NCBI RefSeq assembly: GCF_021611515.1
Contig: NZ_CP090960.1
Span: forward strand, 3,020,001 to 3,084,000
DNA: 64,000 bases
Source of the DNA: Mariluticola halotolerans
GTDB lineage: Bacteria; Pseudomonadota; Alphaproteobacteria; Rhizobiales; Devosiaceae
Direction: 5' to 3'
In this document: one piece after another, positions 1 to 9,082 of the stretch
Numbering within the stretch: the stretch's first letter is position 1
Layout of the letters: every line of letters starts with the position of its first letter
The notes under the pieces: model-generated
What the model saw: only the letters and a program-made list of their open reading frames with translations
Told to the model about the DNA's origin: nothing
Databases searched by the model: none
Program-made: the position numbers and the translations under genes

Positions 1-19
1 TCGCAAAACAGGAGCGAAC

Positions 20-241
20 ATGACCGAACTTGACCCGCCTTGGGAGGATGAGGCGCCGTTCCTGACGACCAAGGAAGCGGCCCGCTATCTGCGCCTCAAG
101 CCCAATACTTTGGAGAAGCTCCGCGTCTATGGCGGCGGACCGATCTATCGCAAACATGGCCGTCATGTGCGGTATCACATCGATGATCTGAACGACTGGT
201 CGAACCTCAGAAAGAAGGATTCGACCGCCGATGACCGGTAA
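20..241 (+). CDS. Excisionase-like helix-turn-helix protein
   Basis: This 73-residue protein is almost entirely a MerR/excisionase-type winged helix (HTH_17). Residues 15-30 contain the typical LTTKEAARYLRLKPNTLEK segment, followed by a wing region with RKHGRHVRY. Proteins of this size and type sit at the head of Trb-type conjugation modules in alphaproteobacterial integrative elements, where they are thought to regulate transfer or excision; that role is inferred here. The start ATG at 20 is preceded by an AGGAG sequence at 10-14. The gene overlaps the DUF2840 gene by 11 bp, so the two are likely co-transcribed and coupled. Confidence 0.85.
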   Translation: MTELDPPWEDEAPFLTTKEAARYLRLKPNTLEKLRVYGGGPIYRKHGRHVRYHIDDLNDWSNLRKKDSTADDR

Positions 242-701
242 CAGTTTTACGCGGGTCGAACTCGCCTTCTATCCTGAACATCTCAATTACTGGCTGCGTT
301 TCGGCAAACCCACTGACCGGATCGAACTCGACAAACGTCGTTCGCTCGCCGTGTTCGAGCCGGGCCAGGTCTTCGGCTATGTGCGCTGGTCGGCCAATGA
401 ATATGGAACTCAGGATTGGCGTCTGACGATCCTAGAAGCTCAGGAACCTCACATTATGCTGAGCCGCGTTCAGGGTGTATCACCCGGCGTCGAGGTGTTG
501 CTTTTGGTGAGGGGAAAAGGTCCGGCCAAACGCTGTTTGGCCGTGCTGGACAAGCTGGAAGCAGATGGCTTTGCGCTCGAAGATGTATCGCCATCCTACT
601 ACCGGCATGTGCATGTACGGCTTTCCGCCAATCGCAAAATCCGGTCCTATTCCCATGACCAGCATAAGGCGCATCTGGCGGTAAAACAGGTGCGGTCATG
701 A
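231..701 (+). CDS. DUF2840 domain protein of the conjugation module
   Basis: The 156-residue product matches the DUF2840 family as I know it: an N-terminal TRVELAFYPEHLNYWLRFG stretch, a central FGYVRWSANEYGTQDWR segment and a basic C-terminus. No enzymatic function is known for the family. It is found almost only beside traF and relaxase genes of alphaproteobacterial integrative conjugative elements, exactly as here. The gene overlaps its upstream neighbour by 11 bp and its TGA overlaps the downstream ATG (ATGA at 698-701), which points to translational coupling. The function remains unassigned; involvement in conjugative processing is inferred from context alone. Confidence 0.85.
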   Translation: MTGNSFTRVELAFYPEHLNYWLRFGKPTDRIELDKRRSLAVFEPGQVFGYVRWSANEYGTQDWRLTILEAQEPHIMLSRVQGVSPGVEVLLLVRGKGPAKRCLAVLDKLEADGFALEDVSPSYYRHVHVRLSANRKIRSYSHDQHKAHLAVKQVRS

Positions 702-1201
702 GGATCGGAGCGCTGGCAATGACCGTCATTTCAGCAACAGTTCTCATGTCTGCGACTCTGATCGAACTGCCGAAAAAGCTCGTCTACAATGGGTCATCAA
801 GCTCCCGGATCGGCTTCTACTGGATCGACGAGGGGCCGATAGAATTGGGTGATTTCGTGCTGATATACGCGCCGGAAAACGCACGAGAACTGATCGAAAC
901 ACGGCACTATCTGCCGCCGAATGTGCCCTTGATCAAACGTGTTGTCGGTATCGGTGGCGACGAAATCTGCCGTCATGGGCGCAATATTTCGGTCAACGGG
1001 ATCGGTATGGGCGTTGCCAAATCCGAAGACCTTTTCGGGCGTCCATTGCCTGTTTGGCAGGGTTGCAGAACCCTCGATGCCGGTCGGATATTCGTTCTCA
1101 ACTTCCATCCGGATTCCTTCGACGGGCGATATTTCGGGCCGATTGATCGGTCGCTGATTATCGGTCGTGCCACTTGGATTGGGCGGCTTGCGTTCTTTTG
1201 A
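698..1201 (+). CDS. traF: TraF-type S26 conjugal signal peptidase
   Basis: A 167-residue S26-family serine peptidase. After an N-terminal hydrophobic helix (residues 5-22) comes the NGSSSSRIGFYWI region holding the candidate nucleophile Ser, then PLIKRVVGIGGDEIC with the general-base Lys, and later a DGRYFGPI box typical of TraF/LepB proteins. In RP4-type systems TraF processes and cyclises the TrbC pilin in the inner membrane, and a trbC gene lies downstream at 10068, so the substrate is present in the same element. The start ATG overlaps the DUF2840 stop codon. Length and motif order are normal for the family. Confidence 0.88.
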   Translation: MRIGALAMTVISATVLMSATLIELPKKLVYNGSSSSRIGFYWIDEGPIELGDFVLIYAPENARELIETRHYLPPNVPLIKRVVGIGGDEICRHGRNISVNGIGMGVAKSEDLFGRPLPVWQGCRTLDAGRIFVLNFHPDSFDGRYFGPIDRSLIIGRATWIGRLAFF

Positions 1202-1429
1202 GGTCCAGTGTGGTCCAGCGATCAGTAGGGTTTGGAGCGGGAAGGGGGGCTGAGGCGGCGGAGGGCAAGATAAAAGGGGGTGGTGCAATCCACCCCTAAC
1301 TCATTGTCTGCACATCCAAACAGGTTGCACACGGGCCAAAGTGCCATGTGCAGGAGAAAGGGTATAAGCGATTGATTGTGAACAGGAATATGTGGTGCAA
1401 ACCGGAATTGGCCACCCCATGCTTTTGGT
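1202..1429 (+). other. Intergenic region with hairpin, candidate oriT
   Basis: This 228-bp gap between traF and the relaxase gene contains no convincing gene. It holds a perfect inverted repeat GGGGTGG-tgcaat-CCACCCC at 1277-1296, followed by TAACTCATTGTCTGCACATC. Origins of transfer commonly lie beside relaxase genes and contain such a repeat next to the nick site. I do not recognise a known nick consensus, so the oriT assignment is a positional inference. A transcription-terminating role for the hairpin is less likely because no T-run follows. Confidence 0.35.
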
Positions 1430-3445
1430 GTGAGCCCCAATCGGTCAATACCCGTGGCTGAAAGCCCCGATGATCGGTTCACGCCAAAGCTCGGTCGCAT
1501 ACGTAGAGCGGGTGGTAAGCGCACCAAGTCCTATCTCAATCGGGTGCTAAACCAAATATCAGCGGCGGGTCAGAATGGCTTCGTAATTGGTGTTGGTTCG
1601 AAACAATTTACAGGCACGCGGATAGGGCGCGGCAATCAGGTCATGCAGCACCGTCGCGTCGGTCACAGTTTCGGACCATCTTATCGTCGTGTGGTGATCA
1701 AGACGCGGATCGTCAAACTCAAGGGCGGCGGCATCGGTGCGGCGTCGGCACATATGCGATATCTGCAGCGCGAAGGTGTCGCGCAGAATAACGAGCCGGG
1801 TCAGCTCTATAATGCGAATTCCAATGAGGCAGATGGCAAGGCTTTACTGGAACGAAGCGAGGGCGACCGGCATCAGTTCCGGTTCATTCTTTCTGCCGAG
1901 GGCGCGACAGAGCTGGCCGATCTAAAACCCTTTGTTCGTGACCTCATGCAAACTATGGAGCATGATCTCAGCACCAAGCTAGATTGGGTGGCGGTCGATC
2001 ATTTCAACACCGGCCAGCCACATACGCACATTGTTGTGCGCGGCAAGGATGATCAAGGCAAGGATCTGGTGATTGCGCGCGACTATATCGCCCAGGGCAT
2101 GCGTCGACGGGCAAGCGAGATCGTCACTCTGGAATTGGGGCCGCAGACCGAGCACGAGCTGATCCAAAAATTTCAGCGACAGATCAATCAGGAACGTTTT
2201 ACCGATCTTGACCGCGAGCTGGTGCGCGAAGCGGGTGAGGGCGGTCTTGTCGCGCCCGATAAAACCGTCACGCCAGCTGACAGGTTTAAACAGGCCTTTA
2301 GAATGCGGCGCTTGCACTATCTCGAGCGCCTTGGACTTGCCCAGGAAACCCATCCCGGTGAATGGCGCCTGTCCCCAAAACTTGAATCAACGCTTAGGCG
2401 TGCCAGTGAACGCGGTGATATCATTAAGACCCTGCATCGCGCCCTGAAACAGGCCGGGCTCGATGCAGGTGCATCAGAACTTGCAATCTACGATCCTGCC
2501 TACGCAAACGCCAAGATTGTCACGGGGCAGATCGTTGATCGCGGACTGCATGATGAACTCAAAGATGGGCACTATGTTGTGGTCGATGGTGCGGACGGAC
2601 GATTGCATTACGTTGCCCTTGATCCGAAACAAGACATGGATGATCTGCCGGTTGGGACGATTGTCGAAGTACATCCGGCATCGAAAGGTGTGAAGCCATC
2701 TGATCTCGCCATCAGTGAAATTGCAGCTGGAAACGGTGGGATTTATTCGCCCGTATTGCATCAAGCCCATGATCCAAAAGCATCTTCCGAATATGTTCAG
2801 GCCCATGTGCGGCGGCTCGAAGCTTTGCGGCGCGTTAGTATCGTGCACCGGTTTGAAGATGGTTCTTGGGAAATCCCGGATGATTACCAAACGCGGGTCG
2901 CCAAACTGGTTCAAGACCAAGCGCGATACCCAGGGCAGTTGGTTTTGTTATCAGCGTTCTCCCTTGACCAACAGGTCACCGCAGAAGGCGCAACTTGGCT
3001 GGATCGCCAGCTCGTTGGGAGTGAGGTGATTGATTTACGTGGAAACAGGTTTGGGAAAACGGTCGAGGACGCGCTTTTGCGACGGCAGGATCATCTGGTC
3101 GAGCAGGGGCTGGCCGAATGGGATGGCAAATCCACGAGGTATCAGCGCAATCTGTTGATGCTGTTGCAGCGGAGGGAACTCTTGTCGGCAGGTGAGCGAT
3201 TGGCCGCAGAAATGAAATTGGAATTCGTCGAAGCGCATGACGGCCAGCACATCAGCGGTATCTACAAACGACCGGTTCATCTCGCCAGCGGCAAGTTTGC
3301 GATCATTGAGAAATCGAAGGAGTTTACGCTTGTTCCATGGCGTCCGGTGCTTGAGCGTCAGCTCGGCAAGACTGTTGCGGGTATCGTGAAGGGACCATCG
3401 GTGTCGTTTGATTTCTCGAAGAAGAAGGGGATTGGTATCAGTTGA
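1430..3445 (+). CDS. VirD2-like relaxase (DUF3363 family)
   Basis: This 671-residue protein is a conjugative relaxase of the VirD2/MobP-like group with a C-terminal DUF3363 region. The N-terminus carries the family signature LGRIRRAGGKRTKSYLNRVL. The HxH metal-binding box lies in VDHFNTGQPHTHIVVRGK at about residues 185-202. The enzyme would nick oriT, stay bound to the 5' end and pilot the strand to the coupling protein. No good ribosome site is visible: GTG at 1430 gives the longest form, and GTG at 1454 gives a product starting MAESPDDRF, closer to usual family N-termini. It is followed by a cargo pair on the other strand, not directly by traG. Confidence 0.9.
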   Translation: MSPNRSIPVAESPDDRFTPKLGRIRRAGGKRTKSYLNRVLNQISAAGQNGFVIGVGSKQFTGTRIGRGNQVMQHRRVGHSFGPSYRRVVIKTRIVKLKGGGIGAASAHMRYLQREGVAQNNEPGQLYNANSNEADGKALLERSEGDRHQFRFILSAEGATELADLKPFVRDLMQTMEHDLSTKLDWVAVDHFNTGQPHTHIVVRGKDDQGKDLVIARDYIAQGMRRRASEIVTLELGPQTEHELIQKFQRQINQERFTDLDRELVREAGEGGLVAPDKTVTPADRFKQAFRMRRLHYLERLGLAQETHPGEWRLSPKLESTLRRASERGDIIKTLHRALKQAGLDAGASELAIYDPAYANAKIVTGQIVDRGLHDELKDGHYVVVDGADGRLHYVALDPKQDMDDLPVGTIVEVHPASKGVKPSDLAISEIAAGNGGIYSPVLHQAHDPKASSEYVQAHVRRLEALRRVSIVHRFEDGSWEIPDDYQTRVAKLVQDQARYPGQLVLLSAFSLDQQVTAEGATWLDRQLVGSEVIDLRGNRFGKTVEDALLRRQDHLVEQGLAEWDGKSTRYQRNLLMLLQRRELLSAGERLAAEMKLEFVEAHDGQHISGIYKRPVHLASGKFAIIEKSKEFTLVPWRPVLERQLGKTVAGIVKGPSVSFDFSKKKGIGIS

Positions 3446-3708
3446 TGGATCGGTCGGGATCATGTGCATACGGAACAGATCAACGATTGGGGTTTTGGCC
3501 GGAGTCAGATTGTAGCATGAAGGCCCCAAGCTCGCGACACAGACAGCGGGACTTGAGAGGTTGCTGATTTAGTTTGAACAGCGCAATCTTTTTGAACTCT
3601 TCATTGTAAGCGAATAGACTTTAGGTACAGAGCAACGTGACACAAAAAAATTCTTCGGAATCTTCCTTGTCTCGTCCGCCCTAGCCTTCGCATTTGTGAG
3701 TTCGTCGC

Positions 3709-5091
3709 CTATGACGATGGCGCCGAAGAATTTGACGACGCTGCCGCTGGAGCAACTGTCCCAGCTGCCGGTACGATATTCTGTGCGGGTGGGCCGCCAT
3801 CAAACATCACCAGTATGATCACACCAATCACCATGGCTGCGGAGATAAAGCCAGCAATGTAGGACACTATTACAAACCCTTTCTTTGCCGCAGCTAGGGG
3901 GGCAGTAACCAGCTTCTCGTAATCCTTGACTCCGAGGAAGCTGAAGTACCGCTGCTTCCAGTCGGACCTCAGGTCCTCCTGCAAGCGCATGTAATGAGCG
4001 CTCGCGAAAATAATGGCTCCAATATAAGCTGCGAGCACGAACGAAAGTGCTATTAATATTGCTGGTGGGGCGTTTGATGTGACTCTCGCTGCGACGACAC
4101 CAAGTCCAAGAAAGACCGCACCGGCAACTGCTGTGGTCAGCTGTCTTGCTGTGTCGGCTGTCTTATTTATCTCCTCGGTCACAGCCTTCCGAACGTCAGC
4201 GATCGCCTTGAGCGAATCTTTGCTAAGATCAGACAGCGATAGTCGGTATGCAATCTTGGCACCCTCAATAGACGACTCCAGCGTAGCTGCGGTGATGTCC
4301 CCGGCCAAGGAGTGCCGCGACAGCTCCGCTCCCAATAGGCTGTGGCGGATCTCGGACTGGTGCTCAGTCTCATACACCCATCGCAGCGCGCGTTGAAATT
4401 GAAAAAGCAAATCTTTGGACACTTGAAGATCGACTTTACCGTCAACTTTCATTTTTGGCGGGCCAGCGTAGACGATTGTGCCATCTGCTAAAATCTCACT
4501 GGCAAGGCAGCGCCTCGCCACCTGAATGCTATATCGCGCCCATTCGTCGAAAACGGGATCACCCAATGGCATAAGCGACAAAGGTATATCCAACAGCCAA
4601 GGATCGATCCTAGAGGGCACGCTGGGGTCGCCCGATTCCCGAACAAGATTACGCGGCTCGGGCCGCCGAATTTCCTGAGCCTTCGGTTGAGATTTATCGT
4701 CCCAAGTGAGGAAGCGTCTTGCCAATGTATTGAACGGCTGCTTGGTTTGTATGTGCTTCCAACCTATTGATGGTAGGTCCCTCTCAAGCCACTGCCCAAG
4801 CCCGACTAATGTGAACAGAACGGCGACCTGTTCCATCGCCGGCTTATCTACAGTGAACCGGTAAGGCTCAAGAGCCGAGTCGAATTCCTCGCCGCTGGCG
4901 ACAGACCCGTCAGCTGCATTCTCGCCGTTCCAAGTTAGGCCAGCATCGGCTATAAGTTCTGCTACTTCGGTCGCGTCCGCAGCTGACAGCTCTGACAGTA
5001 CAATAGAGTCGACGCCCTCGTTTAAGAGAACTCTATTCTCCGCGCTCAGTGTGTCGAGCCTACGCCCGAACTTTTTCAATGATAGGGACAT
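3709..5091 (-). CDS. Membrane-anchored protein of unknown function, partner of NdpA-like gene
   Basis: I do not recognise a named family in this 460-residue protein. The first about 310 residues look soluble. Residues about 285-320 include a helical segment with DLSKDSLKAIADVRKAVTEE, which could be a coiled coil. Two hydrophobic helices follow at about 322-370, then another near residues 410-435, with a low-complexity Ala/Ser/Pro tail. The N-terminal part is therefore probably cytoplasmic. Its start lies 32 bp inside the upstream NdpA-like gene on the same strand, which implies coupled translation and a joint function. The pair interrupts the usual relaxase-traG order, so it is cargo. A membrane effector in a two-gene defence system is a possibility, not shown. 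Confidence 0.7.
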   Translation of the reverse strand: MSLSLKKFGRRLDTLSAENRVLLNEGVDSIVLSELSAADATEVAELIADAGLTWNGENAADGSVASGEEFDSALEPYRFTVDKPAMEQVAVLFTLVGLGQWLERDLPSIGWKHIQTKQPFNTLARRFLTWDDKSQPKAQEIRRPEPRNLVRESGDPSVPSRIDPWLLDIPLSLMPLGDPVFDEWARYSIQVARRCLASEILADGTIVYAGPPKMKVDGKVDLQVSKDLLFQFQRALRWVYETEHQSEIRHSLLGAELSRHSLAGDITAATLESSIEGAKIAYRLSLSDLSKDSLKAIADVRKAVTEEINKTADTARQLTTAVAGAVFLGLGVVAARVTSNAPPAILIALSFVLAAYIGAIIFASAHYMRLQEDLRSDWKQRYFSFLGVKDYEKLVTAPLAAAKKGFVIVSYIAGFISAAMVIGVIILVMFDGGPPAQNIVPAAGTVAPAAASSNSSAPSS

Positions 5092-6118
5092 CGACGACTA
5101 GGTCCTTGGCGGTTTCGATGATGAAACGCGTGCCGCCGCCGGGCATCGCCTGTCGGCTTACGCCATTGTTTTCGAGTGAGCCGGGGTAGTCCAGATTGAC
5201 GCCCTCAGCGGTTTGTACCTTCTGACGCTTGGGGGCGGTAAATACGGTTCGATCCGGTTTGAAGGTCACGCCGTCCAGTTTGCTTGTCCTTAGCACGCGT
5301 CTCACCGTTTTTTCGAGTCGGGTCCTGATGCCTTCGTCCTCTGGACTGTCGGCCGAGAGAAGAACTGCCTCGACAGCAGCTTCATTGTCAATGCTATCAC
5401 GCTGCCGGAGCGCCTCACGTGCCACCTTGTATGCGGACCTGACGTCTTTCTTGGGCAATACGTCTTTGCAGTCCTTTAGGACCCTAAGCACAACTGCGTC
5501 GAGCGCCTTGGATAGCTCGTTATTAGAGCGGGTGCGCGACACGTCGAGAAACCCAGCGAAGTAGTCCGTCAGGTCTGGTGCCTGCTTAGTTCTGTCGCGG
5601 GCAGATACCGCCGATCTCGCGACACCATCCACAACTCGGACAAAGCAAGACTTCTGTATAGCCTTGCGATCAGCGATGAATGCTTGAACGATTTGACGCA
5701 GCCCACTCTTGCCGTCTTTGTCGAACCTTTCGATGGCTTGACTGTAGTCGTATTTTGCCAAGGCATAGACTCGGTCCTCCCTTTTATCGCTGATGAGCTC
5801 GAATATGAAGAAGGCACCGTCGCTGCTGTTGCCCCGGTGTTGCTTGGCGAACAGGCGAGAAATTCGCTGCGCGCCCTTTTCAAACGGGGTGTCGCCTTTC
5901 GCGATGCTCTCGATAAGCCGCTTAGTCTCGGAGAATTCGGCGAACTCATGAACAGGCGCGACGTCCACATCCTGAAGCCGCGCCAAGAAGAACTCATCAT
6001 GTTCCACTTGTTCGAACTCGGGTTGTTCATTAAAATCTGAATCTGGATCGCCAACAACGTGTAGGATCATCCTATTTATCGACAACGTCGTTATCTCGTC
6101 CTCATCTAATATGCCCAA
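5060..6118 (-). CDS. NdpA/YejK-like nucleoid-associated protein (NA37)
   Basis: The product has the NA37 pattern: a start region INRMILHVVG, then FFLARLQDVD, and the strongly conserved FAKQHRGNSSDGAFFIFEL followed by YALAKYDYSQAIE. Family members bind the nucleoid; their biochemical role is poorly known. I chose the TTG at 6118 because a GAGGGGG ribosome site lies five bases upstream and homology begins just after it, giving 352 residues, close to the family norm. The open frame runs upstream to 6280 without similarity. It overlaps the membrane protein gene downstream by 32 bp. Location inside a conjugative element suggests an accessory, possibly anti-phage, role rather than a housekeeping one. 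Confidence 0.75.
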   Translation of the reverse strand: MGILDEDEITTLSINRMILHVVGDPDSDFNEQPEFEQVEHDEFFLARLQDVDVAPVHEFAEFSETKRLIESIAKGDTPFEKGAQRISRLFAKQHRGNSSDGAFFIFELISDKREDRVYALAKYDYSQAIERFDKDGKSGLRQIVQAFIADRKAIQKSCFVRVVDGVARSAVSARDRTKQAPDLTDYFAGFLDVSRTRSNNELSKALDAVVLRVLKDCKDVLPKKDVRSAYKVAREALRQRDSIDNEAAVEAVLLSADSPEDEGIRTRLEKTVRRVLRTSKLDGVTFKPDRTVFTAPKRQKVQTAEGVNLDYPGSLENNGVSRQAMPGGGTRFIIETAKDLVVDVPIIEKVRA

Positions 6119-6517
6119 AATAGCCCCCTCATGTTTGACGCTGAAGTATTCTGCATCATCGGATATGAAACGCCAATGGGCACGGAATAACAAACTGTAT
6201 TTCCAAGCGGAACAAGAACGCATCTGATCGGAAAATAGTATTGCCGGAACGCCGGCGCGGTGTGATGAAATGTGAATCAACGCACTTTGGCGAACAGTCC
6301 CAATGGACTGGCGTCATCCGCGGCGTGCGCATTTTGTGCGGTGCCCACCACAACGATGACAATTTGCCTTTAAGTTAATAGACCTCAGTTCCCCTAACTT
6401 CCCTGCCTTTGATCCATTGGACTACGTTGGACCCTATCCCATTGAATAAAAACGCGATCTGACGCGATCTTCTGCCAACTTTACTGAGCCTTCGGGTTCT
6501 CAAGCGGCAGCAGATTG

Positions 6518-8560
6518 ATGACCCCTACAAAACTTCTTATTGGCCAGATCTTTATTGTGTTCTCCATCGTGATCGGCGCGGTGTGGGGCGCGACGCAATG
6601 GGCTGCACAGCAGTTGGCGTTTCAGGCGGGGCTTGGTCCGGCCTGGTTTGAGGTTGCAGGTTACCCCGTTTACTCACCTTGGCGTCTGTTCGAATGGTGG
6701 TATGCCTATGAAGCGTATGCGCCGACCATTTTCAAAAAGGCTGGTGTCATTGCCGCACTGGGTGGTGTGTTTGGAATGGTCGTTGCCATAGCCGGTTCCC
6801 TCTGGCGCGCCCGTCAGAACCGCTTAGTCACCACATATGGTTCATCGCGCTGGGCCACCAAATCAGAAATCACCAAATCGGGCCTGTTCGATCCCGACGG
6901 CGTATTCCTCGGTCGCCTAAAATCCCAATATCTCCGTCATGACGGCCCTGAACATGTGATGTGCTTTGCGCCAACACGTTCGGGCAAGGGCGTCGGGCTG
7001 GTTATTCCGACATTGCTGAGTTGGCCGCATTCGGCGGTGATCCACGACATAAAAGGTGAAAACTGGCAGCTGACCTCGGGCTGGCGGTCAAAGTTCTCGC
7101 ATTGCCTGCTGTTCAACCCGACCGATCCGGCGAGCGCCAAATACAATCCGCTGCTGGAAGTGCGCAAAGGCCGGTTCGAAGTCCGCGATGTGCAAAACAT
7201 TGCCGATATTCTGGTCGATCCTGAAGGCGCGCTGGAACGACGCAATCATTGGGAAAAGACCAGCCATTCCTTGCTGGTCGGTGTGATCCTGCATGTCCTT
7301 TATGCCGAGAAGGAAAAAACCCTCACCAGAGTAGCATCGCTCCTATCCGACCCGTCCAGATCATTCGAGCGCACGCTCCGGGTGATGATGAGTACCAACC
7401 ATCTGGGAACAGATGACGTCCCACAAGTGCATCCCGTTGTAGCGCAAGCTGCGCGCGAGCTTCTCAACAAGTCCGAGAATGAACGCTCCGGGGTGTTATC
7501 GACGGCAATGTCGTTCCTGGGCCTCTACCGCGATCCGACAATTGCCGAGACGACGAGTGCCTGCGAATGGCGGATTGCTGACCTGGTCGATGCCGAGCGG
7601 CCCGTCTCCCTCTATCTGGTCATTCCGCCTTCGGACATTTCCCGGACAAAGCCACTGGTGCGTTTGATCCTCAATCAGATCGGTCGTCGCCTGACCGAAA
7701 AGTTGGAAGGTGAGGCGGGCAAATCCAATCGCCATCAATTGCTGATGATGCTGGACGAGTTCCCTGCATTAGGGCGCTTGGATTTCTTCGAAAGTTCCCT
7801 AGCATTTATGGCCGGGTATGGCGTGCGCAGCTTTTTGATCGCGCAATCGCTCAACCAGATTTCAAAGGCCTATGGCGAGAACAATTCCATCCTCGACAAT
7901 TGTCATGTGCGGATTGCTTTTGCCACCAATGACGAACGCACGGCCAAACGTATCTCGGATTCTCTTGGCACAGCGACGGAACTGCGCGCCCAGCGCAATT
8001 ATGCCGGTCATCGGCTGGCACCCTGGTTGGCCCACGTCATGGTCTCACGTCAGGAGACCGCGCGGCCATTGCTGACGCCGGGCGAGGTGATGCAGCTGCC
8101 CAGCGACAAAGAGATCGTGATGATTTCCGGCCAGCCGCCGATCAAAGCCAAGAAACTTAGGTATTTCGAGGATTCAAACTTTTCAGGCCGGGTCAGCTCC
8201 CCGCCCGGTTTGAACGTGGGCGGTCCCTACGGGGATCGCCCACGACAAAGACCGGATGACTGGGGTGATCAAACTCGGACCACCAGTTCTGCTCTCGTAC
8301 GCCCATGGTCGGAAATCGTCTCAGGTGCGGACGAAGATGAGGGCGGTCTCAAGCGCCATCCGGCACTGCCCGAGGAAGCGACCTTCAGTTCCGAACCCGA
8401 TCAGGCACCGGACGCCGGGCTGCTGGACGATGAGTTTGACCCAAATGAATCCAAACGCATGGAGCGGCTTGCCCGCACCACCAACAGCGTCAATCGCGCC
8501 CACGCCATGAACACCGGCATCGGTGGCCAAGTTGATGATGACCTTTTGCCAAAGTTTTAG
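6518..8560 (+). CDS. traG: TraG/VirD4-type coupling protein
   Basis: The 680-residue product is the type IV coupling protein, an inner-membrane ATPase that connects the relaxosome to the mating channel. Two N-terminal transmembrane segments (about residues 8-28 and 75-95) precede the Walker A motif APTRSGKGVGLVIP near residue 150. A Walker B region LLMMLDEFPALGRLDFF lies near residue 410, followed by GVRSFLIAQSLNQI. The C-terminal tail is acidic and variable, as usual. ATG at 6518 is preferred over the TTG immediately before it. The next gene, a CopG-type protein, starts 12 bp downstream, matching the standard order traG-copG-trbB of this element family. Confidence 0.93.
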   Translation: MTPTKLLIGQIFIVFSIVIGAVWGATQWAAQQLAFQAGLGPAWFEVAGYPVYSPWRLFEWWYAYEAYAPTIFKKAGVIAALGGVFGMVVAIAGSLWRARQNRLVTTYGSSRWATKSEITKSGLFDPDGVFLGRLKSQYLRHDGPEHVMCFAPTRSGKGVGLVIPTLLSWPHSAVIHDIKGENWQLTSGWRSKFSHCLLFNPTDPASAKYNPLLEVRKGRFEVRDVQNIADILVDPEGALERRNHWEKTSHSLLVGVILHVLYAEKEKTLTRVASLLSDPSRSFERTLRVMMSTNHLGTDDVPQVHPVVAQAARELLNKSENERSGVLSTAMSFLGLYRDPTIAETTSACEWRIADLVDAERPVSLYLVIPPSDISRTKPLVRLILNQIGRRLTEKLEGEAGKSNRHQLLMMLDEFPALGRLDFFESSLAFMAGYGVRSFLIAQSLNQISKAYGENNSILDNCHVRIAFATNDERTAKRISDSLGTATELRAQRNYAGHRLAPWLAHVMVSRQETARPLLTPGEVMQLPSDKEIVMISGQPPIKAKKLRYFEDSNFSGRVSSPPGLNVGGPYGDRPRQRPDDWGDQTRTTSSALVRPWSEIVSGADEDEGGLKRHPALPEEATFSSEPDQAPDAGLLDDEFDPNESKRMERLARTTNSVNRAHAMNTGIGGQVDDDLLPKF

Positions 8561-8572
8561 AGGAGCCCGCAG

Positions 8573-9082
8573 ATGAAACCCCGCCTCAATGTGCATGTCA
8601 CCGACGAGCTATTCGATAAGGTCGAGATCGCTGCCAAGCGGCCCGGTGTGACCAAAGCCGCCGTAGTCGAGGCGGCGTTGCTCGGGTTCTTCTCCAAGGA
8701 ATTCGACGATCAGCGCGATGGGGCACTCATTCGCCGTTTGGATCGGATGACAAGGCAATATGACCGGTTGGAGCGCAACCTCTCTGTGACAACCGAGACA
8801 TTGGCCTTGTTCATCCGGTTCTTTCTCACCGTCACGCCGCCTTTGCCCAATGCCGATCAGGATGCGGCGCGGGCGCTTGGCAAGGAGCGGTTTGAATACT
8901 TTATCAGCCAGCTCGGGCGTCGCCTGGCGGGTGGCAAGAACATGATCCGCGATGTGCTCGAAGAGATTAGCACGACGGAAAGCGACTTCTTCACCGAAGC
9001 CGAGATCGAGGCGCTGAAAGCGGTGCGTGAGAACGGATCAGCCAAGTCTCAATCAGAAGATCGGGGAGGGGATGATGCGTGA
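8573..9082 (+). CDS. CopG-family ribbon-helix-helix protein
   Basis: A 169-residue protein whose first about 50 residues (RLNVHVTDELFDKVEIAAK, then TKAAVVEAALLGFF) form a ribbon-helix-helix DNA-binding domain. The remainder is helical, with a basic, coiled-coil-like stretch RLDRMTRQYDRLERNL and a hydrophobic segment ALFIRFFLTVTPP. Such proteins are always found between traG and trbB in this class of elements; a role as transfer regulator or relaxosome accessory is inferred. AGGAG lies upstream of the ATG. Its stop codon lies just inside the trbB start region, so expression is coupled to the trb operon. Confidence 0.85.
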   Translation: MKPRLNVHVTDELFDKVEIAAKRPGVTKAAVVEAALLGFFSKEFDDQRDGALIRRLDRMTRQYDRLERNLSVTTETLALFIRFFLTVTPPLPNADQDAARALGKERFEYFISQLGRRLAGGKNMIRDVLEEISTTESDFFTEAEIEALKAVRENGSAKSQSEDRGGDDA

